DNA from: Chelydra serpentina
Lineage: Eukaryota; Chordata; Testudines; Chelydridae
Reading direction: 5' to 3'
Length of the DNA stretch: 64,000 nucleotides
Assembly (NCBI GenBank): GCA_037349315.1
Contig: JBAIAC010000059.1
Span: 17,454,501-17,518,500 of the forward strand
The notes beneath the pieces are model-generated. The model saw only the letters and a program-made list of their open reading frames with translations. It was not told the DNA's origin and searched no databases. This document shows positions 49,401 through 61,400 of the stretch, piece by piece; the stretch's first letter is position 1, and every line of letters begins with the position of its first letter. The position numbers were made by a program, and so were the translations under genes.

Positions 49401-52400
49401 TCGACAGCCCTAATTTATAATTGTATTAAGTCACACAATCAATTAGCATTTTACAAGGTGAACAAAAGCTCTAGTCTAGAGAAGGCCATAAAATATGAAC
49501 TTGATCCTGCTCCCATCCAAGTCAATGGGAAAAACTCCCATTATCTTCAGTGGTACAGGATTGAGTCCTACATCAAAGAAAGAGAACCGTATTTCACTAA
49601 ATGATATTGGCGCCAAAGATATATCAAATGGGATAACATCAGACTTTTCCCCTTGAATAGAAAGGCAAGCCAAAACTGCCTATTAACTCCTTTTTCATCT
49701 TGCTGTAGCACTAGCGGTTTCTAAAATAGGGCAAATCCAGCTATTTAATGAAATTCAGGTAGCAAATAAAGATCACAAAGAAATATTTCCAGATCATCCA
49801 CTGCTCTTTTTTAGCAACAGAAACATCACAGTCCCCATGTATAGACAAATTTGGCATGATCTCAGGCCACAAAGTAAATTGGCAAAATTCTGAGATACTC
49901 CCACTATCTCTTGTCTGTTTTAGCTTGTTTTACTAACTTGAATTTCAAATGATCTCCTGCAGGATTAAAATACCTAGGCTTTGAGCTAGTTGTCCCATCA
50001 TAAAATCTAATTAAAATGAATCTACGGTCACCAAATGAAATTAATAGGCAGCAGGTTTAAACCAAGCAAAAGGAAGTATTTTTCACAGAACACACAATCA
50101 ACCTGTGGAACTCTTTGCCAGAGGATGTTGTGAAGGCCAAGACTATAACAGGGTTCAAAAGGGAACTATATAAATTCATGGAGGATAGGTCCATCAATGG
50201 CTATTAGCCAGGATAGGCAGGGATGGTGTCCATAGCCTCTGTTTGCCAGAAGCTAGGAATGGGCAATAGGGGATGGATCACTTGATGATTGCTTGTTCTG
50301 TTCATTCCCTCTGGGGCACCTGGCATTGGCCACTGTCGGAAGACAGGATACTGCGCTAGATGGACCTTTGGTCTGACCCAGTATGGCCGTTCTTATGTAC
50401 AGTCACTAATGGATTGTTTCAAATCAGATATGAATGGGACAAAATATTTATTTTCCAATGGGAAAAAGTTATTACATTTGAAATATCTATTTGTTTTTAG
50501 GTAAGTATTTTAGGATATAATTACTTTTGCTTCTCTGAGAAACACAATGTTTAAAAGTAGAGGGTCCTAAAAACTAATCTTCAGCCATATTACTCAGCAG
50601 AGAAACCCAATCAAAATTTACATGAACCTTGCATGGGTCAATGTTTATTCTAACAGCTGTTCAGAATTCTCCAGTGAGTAATGTCATTTGGGATTCAGTG
50701 TTGGAATGGGGAGTTTTAGCAGAACATCAGATACTCTTCAGATTATCCTGTTTTCAGCAAGGCAGTCAATCCTACTGCAAAGTCTCACAGAAAATGTGTG
50801 TTTGAAAAACTCAAAAAGGCACATTTTTAATCACGTAAGGGTAAGAGTCTGAATTAAAACATGCCCTTAGCTGGAATGGTCAGCAAAGAGGTCACAAAGG
50901 GGAATCCTGATCACAAAACAAGAATAGTATGATGGCAGAGGGTTAAAAAGGAAAGTGTGCACAAGAATTTCTCTCATTCCACCTCAAAAAAAAAAGCTCT
51001 TAAAGAAATGAGAGTAACCTTCTGCCTGCTCTGTATATTCATTTCAGTCAATATTTTTTTCTCTCCTTTAGATGAAGGATGTTTTCTTCTTTCTCTTTTT
51101 CCTGAGTGTGTGGCTCATTGCCTATGGTGTGACAACTCAAGCCTTACTCCATCCTGATGACAGCCGAGTGGATTGGATATTCAGAAGGGTGCTTTATCGT
51201 CCCTACCTTCAGATATTTGGGCAGATTCCACTGGATGAAATAGACAGTGAGAAATTGGTTTTTAACTGATCAGACTACCATAGAATAAGTACCATTAATC
51301 AGAGCACGGGCATCCATACCAGGGTTGTCATTTTCATATCTTTGTCCTGTAGGAAAAAGTCTGCATGATATGATGTAATGACATTTTGCACTGCAATATC
51401 TGGATGTTATAATGTATATTGTCAAGTTGTGCTGCAGCATCAACGCAGGCCTCGTCTACACAGTTAAACCGCGTTAGTTAAACTGTTGCAAACCCTTGGG
51501 TTGATACCTTATTTCAATGACTTATTTCATTAAACCTGTTCCTAAGGACTTACCCTAAACCCAAATAAGCCTAGTGTAAACTGAAATCAGAGCATTTACA
51601 CAGCCTTTTGCACCAGTTTAACTACATCAGCTTTAGTTAAACCAGTGCAACTCTGCATGTAGACAAGTCCTTGTACTTCAGAGTCACAATCAGGAGGCAG
51701 CACTACCTTACTTTTGGAGTGAATTATCCCAAATTGAACGAGGCTGGTAGCTGTATGGTCAGGCATTTCAAACAATATACAAAAACAAAGCAATTGACCC
51801 ACCAGAAATAGAAGTACATGAACATAAGAGTACCCATGGAGAAACAGAGTAAATCCAGAGTAGGTCATATTCTAAGGAAGTCTGATTGGGGATTCTGTAG
51901 CATCCCTTCTCAGCAGTGCCAAACATTAACAATATTTAAATCCAAATCAAGCCTGAGGAAACAGAGAGTGATCCAAGAGGCGCAAAGGAATAAACAAAGC
52001 AAGCCAGCCTTCCCTCACATTCACTCTGTTTATTAGCAGATGAAATGATGTCTTGGAGAAGCTGTCAGAGACAGCATGAAAATCAAGACATCAGGTTCCT
52101 GTGGAGAGTTCTCTCTTGTTAAATGCATATCCAAGAGGTGCCAGCTAGAAGGCAAGAGTGTGGGAGATCACAGCTGCTAAAACTAAGAACTCAAAACTAA
52201 TTGATAAGAGATTAGAAGATTTACAGGACAGGCTGGGGATGATAGAAAAGACAATTGCAAGTATCTATTTGCAGGATGCTTGAAAGAAAATTGAAGTTTG
52301 AAAACGTGCTTAGATGTTCAATTAATAACTAAAGTTTTAAAAGAGCTCCAAGCACGTTTTCCTGAAAGGCAAAATTCCAAGATGGTAAACATTGCTGAGG

Positions 52401-55400
52401 CACTCAGAGGGGGTTTGTTTAAGATGAAGGGAATAGTGAATAGGTCTCAGTAGACTCTGAAAGCCTCTTTTTGGACATCTCCTAATGGCCAGTTGTGAAG
52501 GCCATCTTGGTACTGGAGGAGCAGCAAAGATCTGTAGCTTTGACAATTAAGTCCTGCTGGAGCTGCATATGCCTCACATTTCTAAAGCAAGGGCACACTG
52601 TATATACAATATGGATGTGTATATTGAACCCACATTAGAAACGTTGGCTCTTTGTTACCCTCTAGTCCACCTAAAAAGTTGAGTTGTCTGCTGCTTTCAG
52701 ATGAAGGAATTATTCCTGTAGCTCAAGCAGTAGAGAGTCATTCTTCTAAGAGATGAAGCTACAAACTGGCTCTTGGTGTAAGCACCCCCTCATGAGGCTT
52801 GAAGTCTAGTAAACCTGAGACATTCAGAATGAGTTTCCCTGGGTGGTTACATCTAGTAGAGATTATATCTCATATTAAGTAATCAGTAGTCACTGCTTTT
52901 GATTTGTATCTTAACAGAAAATGTATTGTTTGTTGTCTGAGTTTCTTGTTCTTAAAAGAAGACAGGATAAGGGGGGCTAATTCAGCTGTTGTTCACACTC
53001 TATGACATATAGTACCTCGAACTTCAGGCATAATGTTAAATTCTTGAGCAAAATCCATCAGCTTGATGGCAAACAAACTGAGAGGGGGGGGAGGGATAGC
53101 TCTAGTGGTTTGAGCATTGGCCTGCTAAACCCAGGGTTGTGAGTTCAATTCTTGAGGGGGCCATTTAGGGATCTGGGGCAAAAATTGGGGATTGGTCCTG
53201 CTTTGAGCAGGGGGTTGGACTAGATGACCTCCTAAGGTCCCTTCCAACCCTGAGATTCTATGATTCTATGACCATTTAATGATTAAACATGGCAGCAGAA
53301 CACATTGAGTATGTCCGCCCTGCCATTTAAAGTATAGTTGTAGCGGTAAGCAAACCCATGCTAGCTTTAATTCAACTTGCACAGGCGATAATTATAGTGA
53401 AGATCTGGTGACATAAACTAAATCTGCATGGGATGAACAAGCCCACCAGGGACACTGGGTACGTAATTCAAGTTCCTAGCGTGCACCAGGCTTTGTGCCA
53501 CTGTATCTTTACTGCTTCTGCTATTTGTACTAGCTCAGTTAAAGCTAGTGTGGGTATACCTACCCACACTACAGTTACAGCTTAAATTGCAATGTAGACG
53601 TATAAAACTATTGTTTTATTTCCCCCTACCTCTCCCCATTGCAGCATCTCGCATGCGTCTTCAGAACTGTACCTCTACCCTGAAGAGTCCGCAGGAAAAT
53701 TCACCATTATGTTCTAATACCTATGCCAATTGGCTTGTCATACTTCTGTTGGTCATTTTCTTATTGGTCACCAATGTGCTACTTATGAATCTCCTGATTG
53801 CTATGTTCAGGCAAGTGTCAATTAACTAATTCCAAGATGGGGATTGCGGGGTGGGAAGAGAAGGGCTAATAAGAATGCATGCATACAAATACATAAATGC
53901 TCATCTAAGCATTTTGGATCTATTAGCAATTTTGCTAATTAGTGGTAATCTTCAGTTTGCAGGTAAACTTTTATGATCACACAGGTTTTAATTTTCCTTC
54001 CCCCTTTCACTATCTTCCTCAAAGGAAAAAAAACAAAAGAAACATATTTTTTTCCTTTTTACCAAAAAAATCAGCTAAAATCTACATATATACAAATCTG
54101 CAGGTGAAAGTAGCTGTAAACCTGGCGGACTTGCCCATAGAGGGTCCTCTCATAGGGGAATCCCTTGACTGGTTTAGGAGTTGACATAGCCCCTTGAAGT
54201 CAATGGAGCTATGCTGATTTACACCAGCTGAGGATCTGGCTCAGTATGGTTGCCTGATATAGGTTTAGTCTACACTTAAAAGTTAGGTTGGCATAGCTAT
54301 GGGATGTGAATTTTTCACGGCCCTGACCGACATAGCTATACCAACCTAACTTTTAAGTGTAGACCAGCCCACAGCCTTACTTTGGCAAACTACAGTTACC
54401 ATTTTTAAAAAGGCTTGTGTCTTATTGTCTACTGTCTGGAGGCAATTACTGCAAGTAATGTAATCTCTAATGAGGTGCACATATTTTATATTTTATTTTA
54501 AAGAGGAACAATGAGAGAGTGATAGCAGTGGGGTGGCATTCACTCAGACTAAAGGAAAAACGATACTTTTGATATTTTAGTAATGAATTTTAGGATCATG
54601 GGGGGGAAAGTTTAACATACTTTTTTTGTTTGGTTCAAGTTATACTTTTCAAGTTGTTCAGGGCAATGCAGACATCTTCTGGAAATTTCAGCGTTACAAC
54701 CTGATTGTGGAATACCATGGCCGTCCAGCCTTAGCACCACCATTTATCATTATTAGCCATGTGCATCTGATTCTCAGAAGAATCTTTAAAAAGATGGAGC
54801 ACAAAAAGGAACATCTGGGTGAGTTGTTAACAAACAGCTAGCAACCAGGTGATTCAGAGGAGCCTGACCACAGGTGGTGAATAAGAAACAGAGGAGAGCA
54901 AATAAACTTTCAAAAAACGAAAGCTTCTATTTCCATTGATATGTCTTTATTCATAAACAGTGTGAGAATACATATGTAAAAATATGATTTATAATCTAGC
55001 TTCTAAAATAAGAGGGTTTAGAGTTTTCCACAAGGCATCAACTTTTCTTTGTACAGTATAATTAAATGGCCACATTTGTACTTTTAAAGGTGAGTAAATA
55101 GGCTGATAATTTTTTTAATTGGAGAATTTTAATGAATAAGCTGCTATTTCTGTTATTAATCTGCTTCTGAATTTTAGCAAATAGTGTATAGGGGGCATCC
55201 TTAAAACCATGTATGGGTTCTACTGTCTCCAGTGGAATTTCCCATTAGCGAGCGAGAGAGGGAACATTGCCAGAAATGGTAGCATCTTTATTATTTTTAA
55301 AGGTTGAGATTTTTATATGCACTCACTATACTTCAGCTTCTAATGGTCATTTTGCAGTGTTCTCTATTAATAAAGAGTGCATGCAATTTAATATCAGCAT

Positions 55401-58400
55401 GTTTCTCCTGCAGTAGACCCCCCCTCCTTCCATTTGTGCAGAGTCCCAATATGCTTTGGAGTAGCATTCCAGGTGTTGGGTTTGACCTATAATGCTCTAA
55501 ATTGTTTTGGGACCTGGCTCCCTGAGAGACCACCTCTCCCATCTTTTGGCGTCCTGCTGTAGTCAAGGTCAGTAGTGCCACTGTAGCTGGAGTTCTGTCA
55601 AACAGGAGGCAGCTGCTTGCAGAGCATTCTCTGCAAGAATTCTCTTTTGAATTCACTCCTTCCACTGATGAGCCAGAGCCCAGATCAGTGAGCCCTCAAG
55701 GAAGGCTGCAAGGTCCATTTTTTACCCAGGCATTTGTGGAAGTTGTGTGAGCTGTCCACTTCATTTAAAATGTTGTTATGAAATTAAAGGATGTCCAATT
55801 GCCCAGAGGTTTCCATGGCCATCCATTTGTCTTTATACATCAAATAAATAAATGCATTTATATTTGAGTATTAAGAGGCTGAGCTTATGATGTTTTATTT
55901 GGAGTGCTTGAATACTGCTTATTAATTATTTATTGTCTAGGCTATAATAATAATTAAGTGCATTTGAACCCAGATCTCCACAGGTTAAATTCCATTTAGA
56001 TCATGGAAGGAAATGGCCATCGTATAAAAAGACTAAACATTTAACAACTGGCTGCATGCAAAATTCCACTGTTGAAATAGCAACACTATATATTAAACAA
56101 GCCTGAAAAAATAGATTCCTTCTCCATTGTTGCTGTTAACGTAACTGAAACATTGTTTCTTTACTTTAAAACAATGCTCAAACCATACAAGAGACACAAG
56201 TATACATTGTTTCACTATAGCTATATGGCTAAAACTGCAATGGCAGGGAGGGTTATAATAGAAAGCCTGACATAAACTTCAGCTAAACTGATCAGCACTC
56301 ACACATCAAGAGGAGGGTGGTGAGTTTGTAAAGGATGTTAGGAGCTAGGGGAAGTACCGAGGTTCAATAGTACAGGATAATGGCAGTATAAACAGAACAG
56401 GAAACGCATGAACCAAATGGAGAGAAGTGAGCAGAGTTATCTGCGATAGGAGAATGCCTATCAAAGTGAAGATCCACAAGATGGTAATTAGGCCTGTGCC
56501 TTTCTATGGCTCTGAATGCTGCACACTGAGGAACAGACAGGAGTAAATCTTGAATACAGCGAAAATTAAAATGTTGAGATGGGTGCCTGGAGTTACAAGG
56601 ACGGACCATGTTTGGAGCAAATGAATTATGGGAAGTGTACCAAAGGTGGTACCAAATACAGAAAAGCTGAGGGGAATCAGGCTCAGATGGTTTGGGCATG
56701 TGAAAACAAGATAATAAGACTGTATAGGAAACAGGGTGTTAAACTTTAGAAATGGAGGGTAACGGATGGGTTGAAAGACCCGTAACTAGATGGTTGGATG
56801 TTATACAAAAGGATTTGATTAGCTGCAGACTTTGCAGAAGTGCTTCAAGACAGACGGGAGTGGAGAAGGAATCAAAGAGCCAACCCCATATAGATGGGAT
56901 TAGAGCTAGACGAAGAGGAGTTAGGAGCTAAGGGAGGGCATTTAGACTTTCTCTTTGTAGACGCTTCATCCCAGCTCTTTTGATCCTTTCTGCTCTTTCT
57001 CCCTAAAACCTTTGAGCCTCTGTGTATTTCTGGGCTTCCTGCCTTTAAAGTAAAACCTCAAATAAATAAAAGAAGGACTGGGCCTCTGACTGTCCTGCCT
57101 CCAGCTATTTCTAACTGCCAGTCAGCTCACTCCTCTCTTTGTTGGAGTCTTTTTCCTTCAGTGCTATATGGGGAGCATTGGTAAGGTCTGATAGTGAATG
57201 AGTAACCAGCGTATAATATTTGTAAATACCTTAGTTCTGCAGTATTTGTGTAACAATTCAGTAAGCCTGGAGCATTCATAAAAGCAGTCTAGAATGAGGT
57301 CACATCTGGGCTAAGGCAAGACAGTTTTTTAGAAAGGTCAACACCCTTACAATGAAGAAATGACTCTAAACTTTGCATTTAAAGGAAAACTTGTAAGCCA
57401 CAATTCTTTACACTAGAACCTGACACTTCTGCCATAGTAAATCCAGTTTATCCCCCAAATTTTAGCATGGCAAATCTATAACTCACTGGCCTTCCTTCCT
57501 GTACACACATGCCACCCCCCGCACCGCACCGCCCCCCCGCTCCAAACACACATACATGTTTTGATGAAGGGGTGTTTTTATGTCTTTTTCCACAGAAAGA
57601 GATCTGCCAGACAACCTGGATCAAAAAATCATAACATGGGAGGTGGTCCAAAAGGAAAATTATCTCGCAAACCTGGAACAAAAGGAAAAAGAAAGTAATG
57701 AAGAGAGACTAAAGAAAACATTTAACAAGTACATTTCTGTTAATCTTTCAGCATTTCTGAACCCGCTTTTTGATGCAGTAATCGTTGAACCTTGTTGCTC
57801 TGCAGGTTTGGATTAGGGTTGCCAAGTTTCTAATTGCACAAAACCGAACACCGTTGCCCCACTCCTGCCCTGCCCCATTGAATCATAGAAGATTAGGGTT
57901 GGAAGAGACCTCAGGAGGTCATCTACTCCAATCCCCTGCTCAAAGCAGGACCAACACCAACTAAATCATCCCAGCCAAAGCTTTGTCAAGCCGGACCTTA
58001 AAAACCTCTAAGGATGGAGATTCCATCACCTCCCCCAGTGCTTCACCACCCTCCTAGTGAAATAGTGTTTCCTAATATCCAACCTAAACCTCCCCCACTG
58101 CAACTTGAGACCATTGCTTCTTGTTCTGTCATCTGCTGCCACCACTGAGAAAAGCCTAGCTCCATCCTCTTTGGAACCCCCCTTCAGGTAGTTGAAGGCT
58201 GCTATCAAATCCCCCCTCACTCTTGTCATCTGCAGACTAAATAACCCCAGTTCCCCCAGCCTCTCCTCATAAGTCATGTGCTCCAGTCCCCTGTCCTCCG
58301 CTGGACTCCCTCCAATTTGTCCACATCCCTTCTGTAGTAGGGGGACCAAAACTGGATGCAATACTCCAGGTGTGGCCTCACCAGTGCCGAATAGAGGGGA

Positions 58401-61400
58401 ATAATCACTTCCCTCGATCTACTGGCAGTGCTCCTACTAATACAGCCCAATATGCCGTTGGCCTTCTTGGCAACGAGGGCACACTACTGACTCATATCCA
58501 TAATCAGGAAATGCTAAAAGAACAGCCTTTTACATGGTACTTTAGCCCTGGTTCTTCTGATTTTGGTCATGTTCACAGTTGGGGGGTGGGACGGGGAGGT
58601 GAACCAGGGAGGCTAGCCCCAGCCCAGCCCGTCCCTTTTGTCCGAGGCCATGCTGGAGCCCAGAGGCGCCCCCCTCCCCCCCAGCCCACTCCTTCGTCAG
58701 CCCCTGGCTGCCCGAGCGCCACCAGCCCCGGAGCCCTGGGTGGGCGGCACAGCCCGCCCGCCTCAGTCCCGGAAGGCAGGCAGCACGGTCCCCCGCACCC
58801 CCTGAACACCGGGTGGGTGGCACACACACCAGCTCCTGCCACTTGGAGTCCCTGGCTGCGAGTGAAGGTCTTTGACTCACCTCTGATGAATACCACTGTG
58901 GCCTAGTGGTCTGAGCACATGATTTGAAGTCAGGAACTCCTGATCTTGGCTCTCACACCAGCTTCTCATTGTTATTACAAGGGAATTATTAATCACGGTT
59001 ATTGCAGTAGTGCATAAAGACCAATCAAGAAGGGAGCCTCAATGTGCTAGGTATTGTACAAACAGAGTAACAGAGACCCTCTACCCAAAAGATCTTACAA
59101 TCAAAACAAGCTCAGGGTGGGGGAAGCAGTATAACAAACAAGGGCTGAACAATGCGATTGCAGCAAATGTCATGTTAGTTCCACAATGTTTTTTTAAACC
59201 TAGCTGAATCTCCATTAACACATGAAAAAGGAGAACATTATCTGACAGGACTATTGTAAGGATGAGTTGATTTTTATATAGCATTCTGAAGATGGGAAGT
59301 ACTAAGTTATTACCCAAAAGTATACCACATTATTTTAAGGGAGAAGTAAGCTCTACATGTAAAGCAACACTTAAGACAACGTGAGTAAGCCTTCTTTGGG
59401 GAGGCATTTCATAACATGACTCAAATGCAGTATTGTATGAAACTTTCATATAACTATTATTGTGACAGATAGCCAGCATGTTGCAAAAGTTTCATTCAAA
59501 CTTCAGTTCTGGCATAAACAGACCACACTGAAATTAATTAGCTATGCTGTCTAATGGTTTTGCTTTGAGTGCTCTTCCAGACAAGCCTTTACCTTTCTCA
59601 TTTATATCATAGCCAGAGCCTAGAACAGCCTACTAGCATATGCAGGGAAAATATTCTTCCCCTTCACCTAATCTATACACAAAAACTGCCTTATTTGATT
59701 GTTTATTCATAATAATTTAGAACAATTAGATTATTTCTACTTTAGAGTCATCAAAGAATCATAGACTTACTTTAGAACTGTGGCCCTGGGAATAAGCAAG
59801 ATGGGCAAGCAGAGCCTAATAGCTCTTATAGCAAACAATAAAAATGCTCCTAATTGCCTTTTAAAAGAGCCTTTTTTGATAGCCTTAGATGGAGTTTACC
59901 ACCAGCTTTGGGCTGCATTCCCAAGCAACCCGACTCCAAGAAGACCCCGTCCCGGCGCGCCGGGGGCCGCTACCGGCCTCACACCGTCCACGGGCTCGTT
60001 CGAGCCTGTGACTCGCACACGTGTTAGACTCCTTGGTCCTTTTTTGATAGACATTCTATTCGTTTTAAATATTGTAAATTAGGGATAAAGTTACCGGTTT
60101 GTGGGGCGGAGGTTGTCGGTGCAGGGGAGAAGAGAGAATAAGTAAGAACCAGTTTTAACTTCTCAGCTCCTGATCTGAAACAGAACCAGAAACTTTATGG
60201 AGTTGGAAAAGGTTCAGATAAATACCACATTTTAGGCTTTCTACCCTTGCTGGTAGCTGGCAGTAATTCTGGCTGTACTGAAAGGGCCGTTCTCCCATCT
60301 CCAAAAATCTCATCAAATCTGCAGCCTCCCAAGAGGCATAGACCAGGAACATATTTCTTGACCCCTGAGCTGCAGAAGCCCCAGGCCAGAACACACTGGA
60401 TCCAAACCCAGCCATCAGTAAGAGCCTCCCACATAGATACTCAAGGAATGCCACCAATGAAGGGAGAGATTTGAAAGAGCTGAATTCAGAAAAGGGATTT
60501 AGAAGCCAGGGGACCCTTTAGGGATTGTGTTGAGGCGCATGCGTGTATAGGGTAAAAGCGAGGAAGAAGCTGCCTGGGGAAAGGGCCATCAGGTGAAGTG
60601 GGTACGGACAGGGAGGCCTACAATAGTTTGGATACATTCGGGTGAGCTCTGAAGAAGCTTCTAGACTTTGTGGGGGGAGGAGGAAGAGCTAGCATGGATA
60701 TTTTGCAGTTTATTATTACTAATTAAAAGTATAAAACTAGTTTCTGGAAACAGAACACTGAAAAAGTTCCAAGAAACAGCTAGTACTTCTTAGCTGGTGA
60801 TAAAAATATTATAGGTGCAACCCTTCCAAGTCCTGAGCTCACATTGGGTGCTGCTGTGGAAAGAGGGGTAAGGAATTACAGCTGGCTTTACACCTTCCCG
60901 GATTCCTGGAGCAGCTGGAAACTGAATGGGTCATGGCACAAGTCCTAGTAACCTTAGGACTGCTTTAACTCATGCCAGTATATAATGATTCCCTAGGGGC
61001 AATTAGCCCAGTGAAGATTGGCCAAAATGCAGTGTACTCCAGCCCTACCCCCCTGCATTCTCACTATACCCTCTCTCTATGCCAGAGGGAATCCCCAAAT
61101 GACCCTTTAGGGCAGCCTTCTGGGTGCTCCGTCCTACCTCAGCAGTGCAAAGTAGGCAGAAGTGGGGCTGTAGGTCTAGTTCTGTCTGTTAAGAGTTACG
61201 TAGCTGTAATTTGCAGATGTCTTTGCTCAGTACGTGTCTCTGCTTTGTTTGCACTAGGGTGGACAACCTGTCTAAATATTTTAGTGGAATGAAAGAGCAA
61301 GAGAAACGGCTTCGATCTCTGGAATCACAAGTAACACTTTTTATATACTTTTTTGAGCTTTTGCTAATATTCTCTTCATTTTTTCGTTTGGACTGGACCG

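Larger units (their letters stand above)
47769..49412. mobile_element. Fold-back hAT element, 1644 bp, intact target duplication
   Basis: Two arms of roughly 600 bp (about 47769-48380 and 48780-49412) are inverted copies of one hAT end. Ends are TAGGGCTATCAAG.. and ..TCGACAGCCCTA. The perfect 8-bp duplication atttataa lies at 47761-47768 and 49413-49420, so the whole structure inserted as one unit. Each arm encodes the hAT C-terminal dimerisation region, pointing outward: [19 protein letters not shown] on the minus strand, [19 protein letters not shown] on the plus strand. The minus-strand frame 48628-48233 adds the upstream DPRFK motif. The N-terminal transposase is absent. Confidence 0.9.
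46444..51071 (+). other. TRPM5: TRPM5 intron 17
   Basis: Phase 0, 4.6 kb. Holds the fold-back hAT (47769-49412), a family B palindrome (49497-49567) and a CR1 3' end (50030-50398). The rest is unassigned. Confidence 0.85.
51247..53644 (+). other. TRPM5: TRPM5 intron 18
   Basis: Phase 1. Holds a TIR element (51447-51671), a possible tRNA-derived repeat (52712-52800), a Cry-type SINE (53085-53270) and a GTCTACAC-family piece ending near 53605 (caatgtagacgta). Confidence 0.8.
57729..61257 (+). other. TRPM5: TRPM5 intron 21
   Basis: Phase 2, 3.5 kb. Holds a CR1 (57881-58503), a GC-rich block (58570-58860), SINE pieces and the 28S rRNA chimera (59883-60037). From 60150 to 61257 nothing is recognised. 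Confidence 0.85.

Noticed and set aside
53811..53816. GT donor at 53815 for intron 19
   Set aside because: It would add four bases and shift the frame before the conserved [10 protein letters not shown] segment.
58370..58906. 178-residue open frame on the plus strand
   Set aside because: It crosses from a CR1 fragment into a GC-rich block; proline-rich low complexity with no family motif.
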